DNA from: MKUN01 sp964481425 | GTDB taxonomy: Bacteria > Bacteroidota > Bacteroidia > Chitinophagales > Chitinophagaceae | Direction of reading: 5' to 3' | DNA length: 64,000 bases | NCBI GenBank assembly: GCA_964481425.1 | Contig: CAYZTM010000002.1 | Location: 90,707-154,706, forward strand | Position numbers and translations under genes: made by a program | Part shown: in pieces, positions 32,504 through 42,084 of the stretch | How positions within the stretch are numbered: the stretch's first letter is position 1 | Layout: the number at the start of each line of letters is the position of its first letter | Notes under the pieces: generated by a model | Seen by the model: the letters and a program-made list of their open reading frames with translations, nothing else | Told to the model about the DNA's origin: nothing | The model's database searches: none

Positions 32504-32659
32504 CAGTCGTCATACTGAAAAAATTACCACAAGCTATTTTAATACAATTTAAATCTGCTAAAAATGTCCTTGAGAGAAAAGCAGCGGGTACGGCTCTGGC
32601 AGCCTTTGCTAATACAGGCAAATAACTACCTTAGCGCTGCTAATTGAGCACGGGATAAA

Positions 32660-33466
32660 ATGAAACAAAAGATAGCCAGGATATTTCGCGTAACAGGTAT
32701 CATATTCTTTGTGGACCTGCTGCGCTACCGGTATATGTGGTTAAAGAACAGGAAGAAGAATAAGAAGTTCCTGGCGGATAACCCGGGTGTCGCCTTGCCG
32801 GGCCCGTATATGATCTATGAGACCTTCCGCCTCGATTACCAGCGCTATTATGAGAAAGGCAGGGAGACCGCAGAGTGGGTAAAGGACGAAGTAAGCCCCT
32901 TTATGGAGCTGGCCGGCCGCGATATCCTGGACTGGGGTTGCGGACCGGGGCGCGTAGTGCGGCACTTGCCGGAAGTGATCGGTAATGGCTGCCGCTATTA
33001 TGGCAGTGATTATAATGCCGATTATATTGATTGGTGCAGCAGCCACATACCCGCTGTCACCTTCAGCAAAAACGGCTTAAATCCCCCGCTGCCCTATGGT
33101 GACAAGCAGTTCGATCTAATTTATGTCCTTTCCATATTCACACATCTTTCTGAGCGCAGCCACAGGGAATGGTTCGACGAGCTATACCGCTTGCTGAAGC
33201 CGGGTGGTATCCTGCTACTCACCACGCATGGCGTCATTACCCGGCAGAACCTACTGCCGGACGAGATGAAAAAGTTCGATTCGGGGGAACTGGTTGTGAG
33301 GGGCAATGTAAAAGAAGGACACAGAATGTATACCGCTTACCACCCTTTGACCTATATGCAGCAGCTAATTGCCGATAAGCTTACCATACTGAAGCATAAA
33401 GCGGGTAGCCGGCAAAGTTGGGGCCTGGAGCAGGACCTGTGGCTGTTGAAAAAAGATGAAGCGTAG
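32660..33466 (+). CDS. Class I SAM-dependent methyltransferase
   Basis: A 268-aa protein. Motif I is DILDWGCGPGRVVRHLP near residue 90, followed by YYGSDYNADYIDWC (acidic residue binding the SAM ribose), FDLIYVLSIFTHLSE (motif IV region) and LKPGGILLLTTHG. The first 20 residues are hydrophobic and basic, suggesting loose membrane contact. Substrate unknown; a sugar or lipid substrate is possible since polysaccharide genes lie nearby at 36-42 kb. Confidence 0.85.
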   Translation: MKQKIARIFRVTGIIFFVDLLRYRYMWLKNRKKNKKFLADNPGVALPGPYMIYETFRLDYQRYYEKGRETAEWVKDEVSPFMELAGRDILDWGCGPGRVVRHLPEVIGNGCRYYGSDYNADYIDWCSSHIPAVTFSKNGLNPPLPYGDKQFDLIYVLSIFTHLSERSHREWFDELYRLLKPGGILLLTTHGVITRQNLLPDEMKKFDSGELVVRGNVKEGHRMYTAYHPLTYMQQLIADKLTILKHKAGSRQSWGLEQDLWLLKKDEA

Positions 33467-33513
33467 GTAACATATTTGGCACAGCGCTGTGAGCGGCCAT
33501 TTATTTTATATCA

Positions 33514-33521
33514 TAATTTTG
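33514..33521 (+). promoter_or_regulatory. -7 box for the UbiD-family gene
   Basis: TAATTTTG, exact TAnnTTTG, only 5 bases before the ATG at 33527. It implies a leaderless or nearly leaderless transcript. Confidence 0.45.
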
Positions 33522-33526
33522 TGCTC

Positions 33527-35440
33527 ATGGCATATAGGTCACTAGGAGAATTTATTAATGCGCTGGATAAGGCAGGCGAGTTGGTTCGTATCAACACCTT
33601 CGTCGATCCTGTGCTGGAAATAGCCGAGATAACCGACAGGATATCCAAGACACCCGATCGCAATAAGGCCCTGCTCTTCGAGAAGACGGGCACCGATTTC
33701 CCCTTGCTGATCAATAGCATGGGCAGCGAACGCCGCATGTGCATGGCATTGGGCGTGAAAGACCTGGACGATGTGGCCAAGGACATAGCTGACCTCATTA
33801 AGAAGGTAGCAGGGCCTAAACGTGGCCTTATAGAGAAGCTGGCCATGCTACCGCAGCTCAACAAATTTGCCTCATGGATGCCCCGTGTGTTGCCCGGCAA
33901 GGGCGCCTGCCAGGATGTGGTGATCACTGAAAAGCCCGATCTCGGCAAGCTGCCCATACTGCAATGCTGGCCCAGGGATGGGGGGCGTTTCATAACCCTG
34001 CCGGCCATACATACCAAAGACCCCAATACGGGGGTGCGCAATATTGGCATGTACCGCATGCAGGTATTCGGCCCTACGATGACGGGTATGCATTGGCACA
34101 AGCACAAGGTATCGGCCCGTCATTACAACGAGTACAAGAAGCTGGGCAGGCGCATGCCGGTAGCCGTAGCGCTGGGCGGTGACCCTGTATATACTTATGC
34201 TGCCACGGCCCCCCTGCCGGAGAATGTGGATGAGTACATGCTGGCAGGCTTCCTGCGTAAGAAAAGTGTTGACCTGGTAAAATGCATCACCCAGCCCGAG
34301 CTGGAAGTGCCTGCAGATGCCGACTTCATCATAGAGGGCTATGTGGAACCCAATGAAGAACTGATATGGGAAGGCCCCTTTGGCGACCATACAGGCTATT
34401 ACTCACTACCCGACTGGTACCCGCGTTTTCATGTTACTGCCATCACCCACCGCGACGATGCTGTGTACCCTGCTACCATAGTGGGCATACCCCCGCAGGA
34501 GGATGCCTGGATCGGTAAAGCGACGGAGCGCATCTTCCTGGCGCCGATGAAGATGACCATGGTGCCGGAGATAAAAGATATGAACATGCCGGTGGAGGGT
34601 GTTTTTCACAACCTTGTTATCGCCTCCATTAACAAGGAGTATGCCGGGCAGGGCCAGAAGGTGATGAATGCCATGTGGGGGGCAGGCCAGATGATGTTCA
34701 ACAAGATACTCGTGATAACCGACGGCGATGTGCCGCTGGATGACTATAAGAAGCTGGCCAAATATGTATTTGATAACCTGGACCCGGCTACTGATGTCTA
34801 CTTCAGCCAGGGACCCATGGATGTGCTGGACCATAGCTGCTCGAAGCTGGGCTTTGGCGGTAAGATGTGCATCGATGGCACCTGGAAGTGGGAGGAAGAA
34901 GTGAATGGTACCCGTAAACTCTTCAAGCTTTCGAAAGATTTTTCGGCGGCAGCACTGCAGCAGGCCTACCCTGAGTTGGTGAGCATTAATGATACTGTTG
35001 CGAGGGATTGGGGGATACCGGTATTGTTCGTGGCAGTGCATAAGAACAAACCGGGCCATGTGCGCGAGCTGCATGAGGCCTTATGCAAAAGGCCGGAGAT
35101 GGAGGGTATCAAAATGGTATTATATGTGGAACATACTGTGGATGCAGTGGATATTGCCGATGTGCTCTGGCGCTTCTGTAATAACCTGGACCCGCGCCGC
35201 GATCATATGTATGGTGGAAAAGATAATAACATGCTTGGCCTCGACGGTACCCGCAAAACCAAAAAGCTGGACGGTTTTGAGCGCCCATGGCCCAATATCA
35301 TCGTCGCTGATGACCGTACCATCCATTCAGTGGACAAAAAATGGGAGTTATTGGACCTTGGAGATATAATAATTTCTCCATCTTTGAAGTATAAAACCCA
35401 ACTATATGGGGAGGAAGCCTCTGTCTTAGATAATGAATAG
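33527..35440 (+). CDS. UbiD family decarboxylase (menaquinone-type)
   Basis: A 637-aa protein of the long UbiD branch found in Bacteroidota and usually annotated as a menaquinone biosynthesis decarboxylase. Visible features are the N-terminal SLGEFINALDKAGELVRI, the WHKHKVSARHYNEY segment, VALGGDPVYTYAATAPLP, and EGPFGDHTGYYS near residue 285, the conserved prenyl-FMN/metal active-site block. It would remove a carboxylate from an aromatic acid using prenylated FMN. The ATG at 33527 fits the family start. Placement gives no pathway; other menaquinone genes are not here. Confidence 0.88.
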   Translation: MAYRSLGEFINALDKAGELVRINTFVDPVLEIAEITDRISKTPDRNKALLFEKTGTDFPLLINSMGSERRMCMALGVKDLDDVAKDIADLIKKVAGPKRGLIEKLAMLPQLNKFASWMPRVLPGKGACQDVVITEKPDLGKLPILQCWPRDGGRFITLPAIHTKDPNTGVRNIGMYRMQVFGPTMTGMHWHKHKVSARHYNEYKKLGRRMPVAVALGGDPVYTYAATAPLPENVDEYMLAGFLRKKSVDLVKCITQPELEVPADADFIIEGYVEPNEELIWEGPFGDHTGYYSLPDWYPRFHVTAITHRDDAVYPATIVGIPPQEDAWIGKATERIFLAPMKMTMVPEIKDMNMPVEGVFHNLVIASINKEYAGQGQKVMNAMWGAGQMMFNKILVITDGDVPLDDYKKLAKYVFDNLDPATDVYFSQGPMDVLDHSCSKLGFGGKMCIDGTWKWEEEVNGTRKLFKLSKDFSAAALQQAYPELVSINDTVARDWGIPVLFVAVHKNKPGHVRELHEALCKRPEMEGIKMVLYVEHTVDAVDIADVLWRFCNNLDPRRDHMYGGKDNNMLGLDGTRKTKKLDGFERPWPNIIVADDRTIHSVDKKWELLDLGDIIISPSLKYKTQLYGEEASVLDNE

Positions 35441-35484
35441 TGAATTTTTTTAGTAATTTTACTAACTTTAAAAAAAATAGTATA

Positions 35485-35895
35485 ATGAAACGTTTTGTAT
35501 TATCCTGCTGCATACTGGCTGCGACCAGTACCATGGTATTTGCCCAGTCTGCGGTCAAGAGCAATCATAACAATGCTAAAGCTGCCGTAACGACCCAAAC
35601 CCCTTCAGTGGCATTTAACGATAAGGTAAATGAGTTTGAGACCGGTATCAAACAGGACAATATGACTTTGGCAAAGCAGCGGTTTGAAGACCTGAAAATG
35701 ATCATGACCGATGACCTGCACAGCCTGAAGCCTAAGATCATGAACGCTGCGAATGCGAAGGAAAAGGACAAGTGGATGCAGACACTTAATGCTAAGCAAG
35801 GCATATATTTCGAGATCATCAATGCTGCATCTGATATGAAGGGCAACGGAGCGCTGATGGTAAAGAAATATCGCGAATACGCCAAGACGCTTTAA
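35485..35895 (+). CDS. Small secreted protein, unknown function
   Basis: A 136-aa protein with a signal peptide (MKRFVLSCCILAATSTMVFA) and a mature helical part of about 115 residues rich in Lys, Asp and Met (FETGIKQDNMTLAKQRFEDL, then NAANAKEKDKWMQTLNAKQG). No cysteines remain after cleavage. It resembles periplasmic four-helix hypotheticals common in Chitinophagales, but I cannot name a family. The ATG at 35485 gives the signal peptide. A hairpin terminator follows. Confidence 0.65.
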   Translation: MKRFVLSCCILAATSTMVFAQSAVKSNHNNAKAAVTTQTPSVAFNDKVNEFETGIKQDNMTLAKQRFEDLKMIMTDDLHSLKPKIMNAANAKEKDKWMQTLNAKQGIYFEIINAASDMKGNGALMVKKYREYAKTL

Positions 35896-35927
35896 GCGCA
35901 GCGGTTTTCATATATTACATATAGCAG

Positions 35928-35968
35928 GCTATAAGTATAAGCGCATTATACTTATAGCTTCTTGTTTT
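35928..35968 (+). terminator. Probable intrinsic terminator
   Basis: GCTATAAGTATAA and its exact complement form a 13-bp stem around GCGCA, followed by TTCTTGTTTT. It sits 33 bases after the small secreted protein gene. The stem is A/T-rich, so its strength is uncertain. Confidence 0.6.
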
Positions 35969-36093
35969 AAGAAATTAAGAAGGCTGAGTGAAGAGGCTGC
36001 GTTTTGCAGGTTTTATACTATTTTCACGCTGCCAAAGCGGGGTACAACAGCACAGGCTGGTATCCCTGACCGTGATAAGCTAAAACGAATAAT

Positions 36094-37098
36094 GTGAAAG
36101 CAATTATCCCAGTAGCCGGAGCCGGTACTAAATTACGCCCCCTGACCTACACCCAGCCTAAGGCCCTGATACCCATAGCCGGCAAGACCATACTCAGCGT
36201 TATCATAGACCAACTGCTGGATGCGGGTGTGAAGGATTTTGTATTCGTAATAGGCTACCTTGGGGAGAAGATACAGCGCTACCTTGCCAAAAATTATGCT
36301 GACCTTTCTTATACGCTTGTGACCCAGAGCGATCGTAAGGGTACCGGCCATGCGATATGGCTGACGCGCGATGCAGTGCAGGACGATGACGAACTGCTGA
36401 TAGTACTGGGCGACACCATATGCGACTATAATGTAAGTGATGTGCTGAAGAGCCAGACCTCGGAGATAGGTGTGCGCAAGGTAGATGATCCCCGCAGCTT
36501 TGGCGTAGCTGAACTGAATGATAAAGACCATGTGATGCGGGTGGTGGAAAAGCCCCTGATCCCGAAATCGAATATGGCGATGGTGGGGGTGTACTATATT
36601 AAGGAGACCAAAGAGTTATATAAAGCACTGGAGCAACATATGGCTGGCAGTGCAGCGGGCGAGGAGGGTGAATATCACCTGACCAGCGCATTGCAGTATA
36701 TGATAGAGCAAGGCATCGATTTCAAGGCCTTTAGGGTAAATAACTGGTTCGACTGTGGCAAGAAGGAAACGCTGCTCTTTACCAATGCCGTGTTGCTAAA
36801 GCAGCTATCGGAGCAAAGCGGGCAGCAACAGTCGCATACTTACGATACCAGTGTCATTATCCCGCCGGTGAGCATAGCTGAGGGCTGTAAAATATCTCAC
36901 AGTATCATCGGCCCTAATGTAACCATAGGGGAGCACACTACGATAGATGCTTCTATCATCAAGGACTCGATCATAGGCTCCTATGCAGAACTGGAGGAGG
37001 TAGTGCTGCATTCATCCATCATAGGCAGTGACGCCTTTGTGCGCGGGCTTAGCCAGAGCCTGAACATTGGCGATAATACGGAGATAGACCTTGGATAA
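36094..37098 (+). CDS. Sugar-phosphate nucleotidyltransferase with hexapeptide repeats
   Basis: A 334-aa protein. The N-terminal signature GAGTKLRPLTYTQPKALIPI binds the NTP and sugar phosphate, and the catalytic Asp is in VLGDTICDYN near residue 110. The C-terminus (about residues 255-330) is a left-handed beta-helix of hexapeptides (ISHSIIGPNVTIGEHTTIDA). It would make an NDP-sugar, probably dTDP- or UDP-glucose, or a GlmU-like product, for surface glycans. The start is GTG. It is convergent with the 37.1-kb membrane protein gene, 7 bases away. Confidence 0.85.
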   Translation: MKAIIPVAGAGTKLRPLTYTQPKALIPIAGKTILSVIIDQLLDAGVKDFVFVIGYLGEKIQRYLAKNYADLSYTLVTQSDRKGTGHAIWLTRDAVQDDDELLIVLGDTICDYNVSDVLKSQTSEIGVRKVDDPRSFGVAELNDKDHVMRVVEKPLIPKSNMAMVGVYYIKETKELYKALEQHMAGSAAGEEGEYHLTSALQYMIEQGIDFKAFRVNNWFDCGKKETLLFTNAVLLKQLSEQSGQQQSHTYDTSVIIPPVSIAEGCKISHSIIGPNVTIGEHTTIDASIIKDSIIGSYAELEEVVLHSSIIGSDAFVRGLSQSLNIGDNTEIDLG

Positions 37099-37105
37099 GA
37101 TCAGC

Positions 37106-38368
37106 TTACTGTGGGTGCCTTTTCTCTAAGAGGATAATCTTGCTGCATATAACGGCCGATATCATCATCAGCGGAAGGTAATAATACTTGTAGGTAAGTG
37201 GCCCGAACATAAAGAAAAACAGAAGAAAAAGATATAACATCAAAAGGCTAAAGTCGTAAAAGCTGATCTTCTTCCTCCACCTGTTATACATAAACAAGCC
37301 GGAAAAAAACAAAAGCAGCATGCAGGTACCCTGCACCACGCGCGCAAGGAAAACTTTATGCTCCATATCGCCAGGGAATATTTTGTAAAAAAAAAGAGCA
37401 AAATTAATGCCTGAATCGAATGTGTATGATGTTCGTGGCGTCGCAGCATAGCCCTTCCATTCGCCCAGTACCGCAAAGCGATGGTAGCCAAGCCCTTTGG
37501 ACAATATGGAAGGATCTTTTGCATAGAATGGTAGTACATAAAGAAACAATACGGATAATATAAGACTAACCCAAACCAGGATGTTATTTCGTAGCCGGGT
37601 ACTAAACCAAAGCAGTATGAGAAACAGAGGCAGCCAAAAAGCGAGCGTATAACGGGACAACAAGCAGCATATGATACCGGTGGCAGTGAGCACAAGATTC
37701 TTTTGTGACAGGCCTGCAGCTAAGAGTAAATAATACGCTGCCACCACCGTCTCGAAAGTGCAGGCATAATCCTTGCCGTTAAGCAATAGCGATAAATACA
37801 AGATGATGGCAGGAAATGATATTGCTGCTACTTTTTTTACAAGACCGATCCTTTTTTGCCCGATATAATAGCCATATATACCTGCGGCAACAGCAATAAA
37901 GATAAAGCCGATCCACCGGGGATCAATATTTAATAAGGTTCCCAATCCGATCGGTAACCAGTGGAGCGGCATATATACAGGATAGGGGTGCCAACCATAT
38001 TTCATAAGCGGGAAATAGGGAAAGCTACCCCTGCTGAACGCCTGGTACTGGCTGATCAATTGCGGCAATACATCGGACATAGAAGAGAAATCGGAATACA
38101 GGTGCAAGTTGGACTTAAAGACGGGATAGCAAAGCATAATGCTCAAAAGGGCTATGATAAGGCCGGTAAATGCAGATCCGGACTTTTTTTCATGCATTTT
38201 ATAGCAGTTATCGGGTTTCATCAGCAGTAACAGGAAATATAGCGGGATAAATAATGATACGGCTAAAATGCAGATAGGATTATATTGTGGCCCCAAAGTT
38301 CCACCACCCATATATATTAAATATGCTTGTGTGAAAAGGAGGAAGATGCCTGATATTAACCTGATCAT
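37106..38368 (-). CDS. Polytopic membrane protein, GT-C (GT87-like) glycosyltransferase candidate
   Basis: A 420-aa protein with about eleven hydrophobic segments. The first long loop contains FPYFPLMKYGWHPYPVYMPL followed by HWLPIGLG, similar to the acceptor loop of GT87-type polyprenyl-sugar mannosyltransferases. The later loop YTFDSGINFALFFYKIFPGD faces the same side. The assignment is by layout and loop composition, not by a diagnostic motif; it may instead be an uncharacterised Bacteroidota membrane family. Transcribed alone on the minus strand. Confidence 0.55.
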   Translation of the reverse strand: MIRLISGIFLLFTQAYLIYMGGGTLGPQYNPICILAVSLFIPLYFLLLLMKPDNCYKMHEKKSGSAFTGLIIALLSIMLCYPVFKSNLHLYSDFSSMSDVLPQLISQYQAFSRGSFPYFPLMKYGWHPYPVYMPLHWLPIGLGTLLNIDPRWIGFIFIAVAAGIYGYYIGQKRIGLVKKVAAISFPAIILYLSLLLNGKDYACTFETVVAAYYLLLAAGLSQKNLVLTATGIICCLLSRYTLAFWLPLFLILLWFSTRLRNNILVWVSLILSVLFLYVLPFYAKDPSILSKGLGYHRFAVLGEWKGYAATPRTSYTFDSGINFALFFYKIFPGDMEHKVFLARVVQGTCMLLLFFSGLFMYNRWRKKISFYDFSLLMLYLFLLFFFMFGPLTYKYYYLPLMMISAVICSKIILLEKRHPQ

Positions 38369-38497
38369 AGAGGAATTTGATGCAATTTACCCGAAAATAA
38401 TATTCTTTAAGGGCTATATGGGATTGAGCGAAGCTATGCATGCCGAAATTCGTTTGCACTGTTAAAATGTATAACTTCGCACACCTGAATTTAGTAA

Positions 38498-39583
38498 ATG
38501 AGTTCCATTATTGACAAGCTGGAGGCTATAAAGGCAAGGTTTGAAGACCTAGGCGTAGCCCTGACCAATCCTGAAATAGTAAGCGATAATAAAAAGTTCT
38601 CGCAGACAAGCCGTGAGTACCGTAAGCTAGAGAAAATAGTGGATGCGTACAAGCGTTATAAGGCTTGTACAGAAGGGATAGATTTTGCCCGAGAAGTATT
38701 GAACAATGAGAGCGATGAAGAATTGCGGGACATGGCAAAGGAGGACCTTGAAAAGCAGGAAGAAGAAAAGGGGAAATTGGAGGAGAGCATCAGGCAACTG
38801 CTTATACCTAAAGACCCGCAGGACGAAAAGAATGCTATATTGGAAATAAGGGCCGGTACAGGTGGGGATGAAGCGAGCCTGTTTGCGGGAGAACTGATGC
38901 GTATGTACATGCGCTATTGCGAGCGAAGGGGCTGGAAATTATCAGTACTAAATGAAACAGAGGGCACTGTGGGTGGTTATAAGGAAGTGCAGTTGGAAGT
39001 AGTGGGTGAGGATGTATACGGGACCCTGAAGTTTGAAAGCGGGGTGCATCGTGTACAACGTGTGCCTGCAACAGAAGCCAGCGGTCGTGTGCATACATCG
39101 GCTGCAACAGTAGCAGTAATGCCTGAGGCAGAGGAGATAGATTTTGAACTGAAAGAAAGTGACCTGAAAATGGAAACTGCACGAAGCGGGGGAGCGGGCG
39201 GACAGAATGTGAATAAGGTGGAAACCAAGGTGATATTGACCCACGTGCCTACGGGAACGGTAATAACCTGCCAGACTGAACGGACCCAACTGGGTAACCG
39301 GGAAAAGGCAACCGAGATGATGCGTACCAAACTGTATGAAGAGCAGGTAAGGAAGCAGGAAGATGAGATAGCGCACAGGCGTAAAAGCCTTGTGAGCACG
39401 GGTGACCGGTCGGCGAAGATAAGAACGTATAACTTTCCGCAGGGCAGGGTGACGGATCATCGTATCAATATGACCTTGTACTCGCTGGACGCTTTTATGA
39501 ATGGCGATATACAGGAGATGCTGGATGCCCTGCAGTTTGCGGAGAATGCAGAAAAGATGCAAGCAGGAGAAACAGTAATGTAA
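38498..39583 (+). CDS. prfA: Peptide chain release factor 1
   Basis: A 361-aa class I release factor. The codon-recognising PxT motif is in RVPATEASGR (PAT, near residue 188), which marks RF1 (UAA/UAG). The peptidyl-tRNA hydrolysis motif GGQ lies in RSGGAGGQNVNKVETKV near residue 235. TAACTTCG at 38472-38479 is one base off the -7 consensus and well placed. The downstream Wzz-like gene is 66 bases away and may be read through. Confidence 0.97.
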   Translation: MSSIIDKLEAIKARFEDLGVALTNPEIVSDNKKFSQTSREYRKLEKIVDAYKRYKACTEGIDFAREVLNNESDEELRDMAKEDLEKQEEEKGKLEESIRQLLIPKDPQDEKNAILEIRAGTGGDEASLFAGELMRMYMRYCERRGWKLSVLNETEGTVGGYKEVQLEVVGEDVYGTLKFESGVHRVQRVPATEASGRVHTSAATVAVMPEAEEIDFELKESDLKMETARSGGAGGQNVNKVETKVILTHVPTGTVITCQTERTQLGNREKATEMMRTKLYEEQVRKQEDEIAHRRKSLVSTGDRSAKIRTYNFPQGRVTDHRINMTLYSLDAFMNGDIQEMLDALQFAENAEKMQAGETVM

Positions 39584-39649
39584 TATGGGCCGATTAGGAA
39601 ATTGCCTGTTAAATATTTAAGTTTAAAAAATTTTAACCACGATAAAAAA

Positions 39650-40621
39650 ATGAGTACACCCCGTTTTGATCTTGTAGATATAACGCAAACGCTGCGCAAA
39701 CGCAGGCGTTTTATCCTGATAGTTACCCTGGTTACATTCATACTTGGTATTGCGTTTCATCTGATCAGGAAGAAAAAGTATGTGGGTAAAACTGCCTTCT
39801 TTGTGAGCAACCCGCTATATTCGGACAGAGCTAATTTGTATGGTGCTCTTAACAGCAAACTGGATTATTTTGGTGACGAGGACGATATAGATAAAGTGAT
39901 TGCGCTTGGGGAGTCGGATACGGTGACGATGCAAATAATAAAAGGCGCAGGGCTGGACACCGCATACAGGCTGGATATCTATGACAGGAAGCAACTTGGA
40001 GAGTTGAAAGAGAGGTTCCGTAAAGAATTTGAGCTGAAGCGTACGGAAACGCGTATGATGGAGCTAACCTACACCGACCCGAACCCTGAACGGGCTGCGA
40101 GGGTTGCCAACGAAGCCGAAAAGGACCTGGAACGTTCGTACCGTGGGATATACAATACGATGCGTATCTATTCCTACAGTATTCTGAATGAAACAATGCG
40201 CCAGGACGACAGTATCATAAATGCATTGACCGATACGCTGGCCAGATTGCGCGAGGAATCAGGTATATACGATGTTATCAGCCCGAACAGGGAGAATGTG
40301 GTAGTTGGTACTGTGAAAGGAAATCCGGGGAAGAACCTGGGAAGAAATGTGGAATTGATACAGAACTACGAATCGCTGAAAGACATGATCGTATCTGACA
40401 GGGCAAAGGTACTCTCCCTGATGCAGCAGTATGCCACAGGAACTGCCCCGGACGATATGTCGTTCTTTCATGTGATCACCCGTGCGACACCACCGATAAA
40501 TCCTGGTGGTCCGACGCTGATCATTGTGCTCCTATCCAGTTTGTTCCTCGGATTCTTCTTTAGCAGCTTATATGTATTACTGACCACTTATTATCGTGAG
40601 CTGATAGCAACAGAGAGATAA
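39650..40621 (+). CDS. Wzz-like chain-length determinant/polysaccharide co-polymerase
   Basis: A 323-aa protein with one helix near the N-terminus (residues about 22-42, RRRFILIVTLVTFILGIAFH) and one near the C-terminus (about 290-315), enclosing a long periplasmic, largely helical domain. Before the second helix lies the proline-rich ATPPINPGGP, typical of Wzz proteins. It lacks a tyrosine kinase domain. It would set glycan length together with the next gene, whose ATG overlaps its stop (TAATG). Start at the ATG at 39650. Confidence 0.8.
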   Translation: MSTPRFDLVDITQTLRKRRRFILIVTLVTFILGIAFHLIRKKKYVGKTAFFVSNPLYSDRANLYGALNSKLDYFGDEDDIDKVIALGESDTVTMQIIKGAGLDTAYRLDIYDRKQLGELKERFRKEFELKRTETRMMELTYTDPNPERAARVANEAEKDLERSYRGIYNTMRIYSYSILNETMRQDDSIINALTDTLARLREESGIYDVISPNRENVVVGTVKGNPGKNLGRNVELIQNYESLKDMIVSDRAKVLSLMQQYATGTAPDDMSFFHVITRATPPINPGGPTLIIVLLSSLFLGFFFSSLYVLLTTYYRELIATER

Positions 40622-42084
40622 TGCAGGAGGTCATTCCATATAAGTGGTGGCAGGGCATCAGCCTGGCCATATTATTTGCCAGTATAGCTGCTTTTGCCTA
40701 TACAGGGTCTTACCTATTGCTTGTGGTACCTGTGGGATATCTTTTTATGCTCCTGATGGGATTGAACTGGAAGACTGCATATTGGATATTATTGTTTACC
40801 ATACCATTTTCCACTCAACTTGAGTTTTTCAATGATACCTTGTCGACAACGGTGCCGGATGAGCCCATTATGTGGCTGTTCCTGCTTATGTTCGGCTTGA
40901 CCTTTGTGCGGAGACCTGATATCTTTCCCAAATACTGGTGGCGAAATCCGCTTGTGATGGTGATACTGCTCCAATACCTATGGTTGATCGTGGCGGTGTG
41001 TTATTCAAAAGAGACATTCATTTCTGTGAAATTCCTGCTAGCGAAAACGTGGTTCCTTATATCGTTCTTTGTAATACCCTTCTTTGTATTCAGGGAAAAG
41101 AGAGACTTCAAACGCGGTTTCTTCGTGTTAATGATACCCATTACTATCACTATATTGATTGTTCTGTACCGTCATAAGGCGTACGGATTTCATTTCAGTA
41201 AGGTGGAAAATGCTGTAAGTGGCCTATATTATAACCATGTTGACTATTCTACTGTCATATCGATGTTCTTCCCTATACTACTGATAGCCTTTCCGATGCT
41301 GAAACGAAGACCGGGATTGAAAGTATTGCTTGCCTTTTTTATTTTATTCTTCCTGGTAGCCACATATCTTACGTACGCGCGTGCGGCTATGGTCGCAATA
41401 TTTTTTTCACTGGCAGTGGGCCTTGCAATGAGGCTGAGACTGGCAAATCTCATAATGCCGGTATTTTACGGTGTGATGGCAGCTATGCTGGTATTCCTGA
41501 TACACAATAACAAGTACATTGATTACAGGCCTAACTTCAATAAGACATATATGCATAAGAAGTTTGCCGATCATATTGTGGCAACTTTCAGGGGCGAAGA
41601 TCTTTCATCGATGGAACGACTATACCGCTGGATAGCAGGTGTGCGCATGAGTACGGACAGGCCGATAACCGGTTATGGTCCCAATACGTTTTACTATTAC
41701 TATAAGCCATATGCGGTCACGTCTTTCCGGACGTGGGTGAGCCGGAATAAGGAACATTCTACAACACACAATTATTTCCTGTACATGCTTGTGGAGCAGG
41801 GCTGGCCCGCCATGATATTGTATGCCATACTGGTGGCCATGGTGTTTGCGCAGGCACAGAAGATCTATTTCCGCTTCAAAGACAAATTCTACAGGAATGT
41901 GACGCTGGGGCTGGCCATGATGTTCGCTGCCGGGTTCATCAATAATTTCTTCTCAGAACTGCTGGAAACCCATAAGGTAGGTTGTCTTTTCTTTGTATCG
42001 GTGGCACTGCTGGTGGTGCTGGACCATAAAAGCAGGGAAGAACAAAAACGACTGGCAGAAGGCAATACACAGCCTATATCATAG
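40621..42084 (+). CDS. O-antigen ligase/polymerase (Wzy_C family)
   Basis: A 487-aa membrane protein with about twelve hydrophobic segments. The large periplasmic loop has SMERLYRWIAGVRMSTDRPI then GYGPNTFYYYYKPYAV, and ends with STTHNYFLYMLVEQGWPAM, the family signature with its conserved His. It is the third Wzy/WaaL-type protein in the window. Coupling to the Wzz-like gene suggests a polymerase or a ligase acting on a Wzz-controlled glycan. The last 11 bases overlap the end of convergent ispG. Confidence 0.83.
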   Translation: MQEVIPYKWWQGISLAILFASIAAFAYTGSYLLLVVPVGYLFMLLMGLNWKTAYWILLFTIPFSTQLEFFNDTLSTTVPDEPIMWLFLLMFGLTFVRRPDIFPKYWWRNPLVMVILLQYLWLIVAVCYSKETFISVKFLLAKTWFLISFFVIPFFVFREKRDFKRGFFVLMIPITITILIVLYRHKAYGFHFSKVENAVSGLYYNHVDYSTVISMFFPILLIAFPMLKRRPGLKVLLAFFILFFLVATYLTYARAAMVAIFFSLAVGLAMRLRLANLIMPVFYGVMAAMLVFLIHNNKYIDYRPNFNKTYMHKKFADHIVATFRGEDLSSMERLYRWIAGVRMSTDRPITGYGPNTFYYYYKPYAVTSFRTWVSRNKEHSTTHNYFLYMLVEQGWPAMILYAILVAMVFAQAQKIYFRFKDKFYRNVTLGLAMMFAAGFINNFFSELLETHKVGCLFFVSVALLVVLDHKSREEQKRLAEGNTQPIS

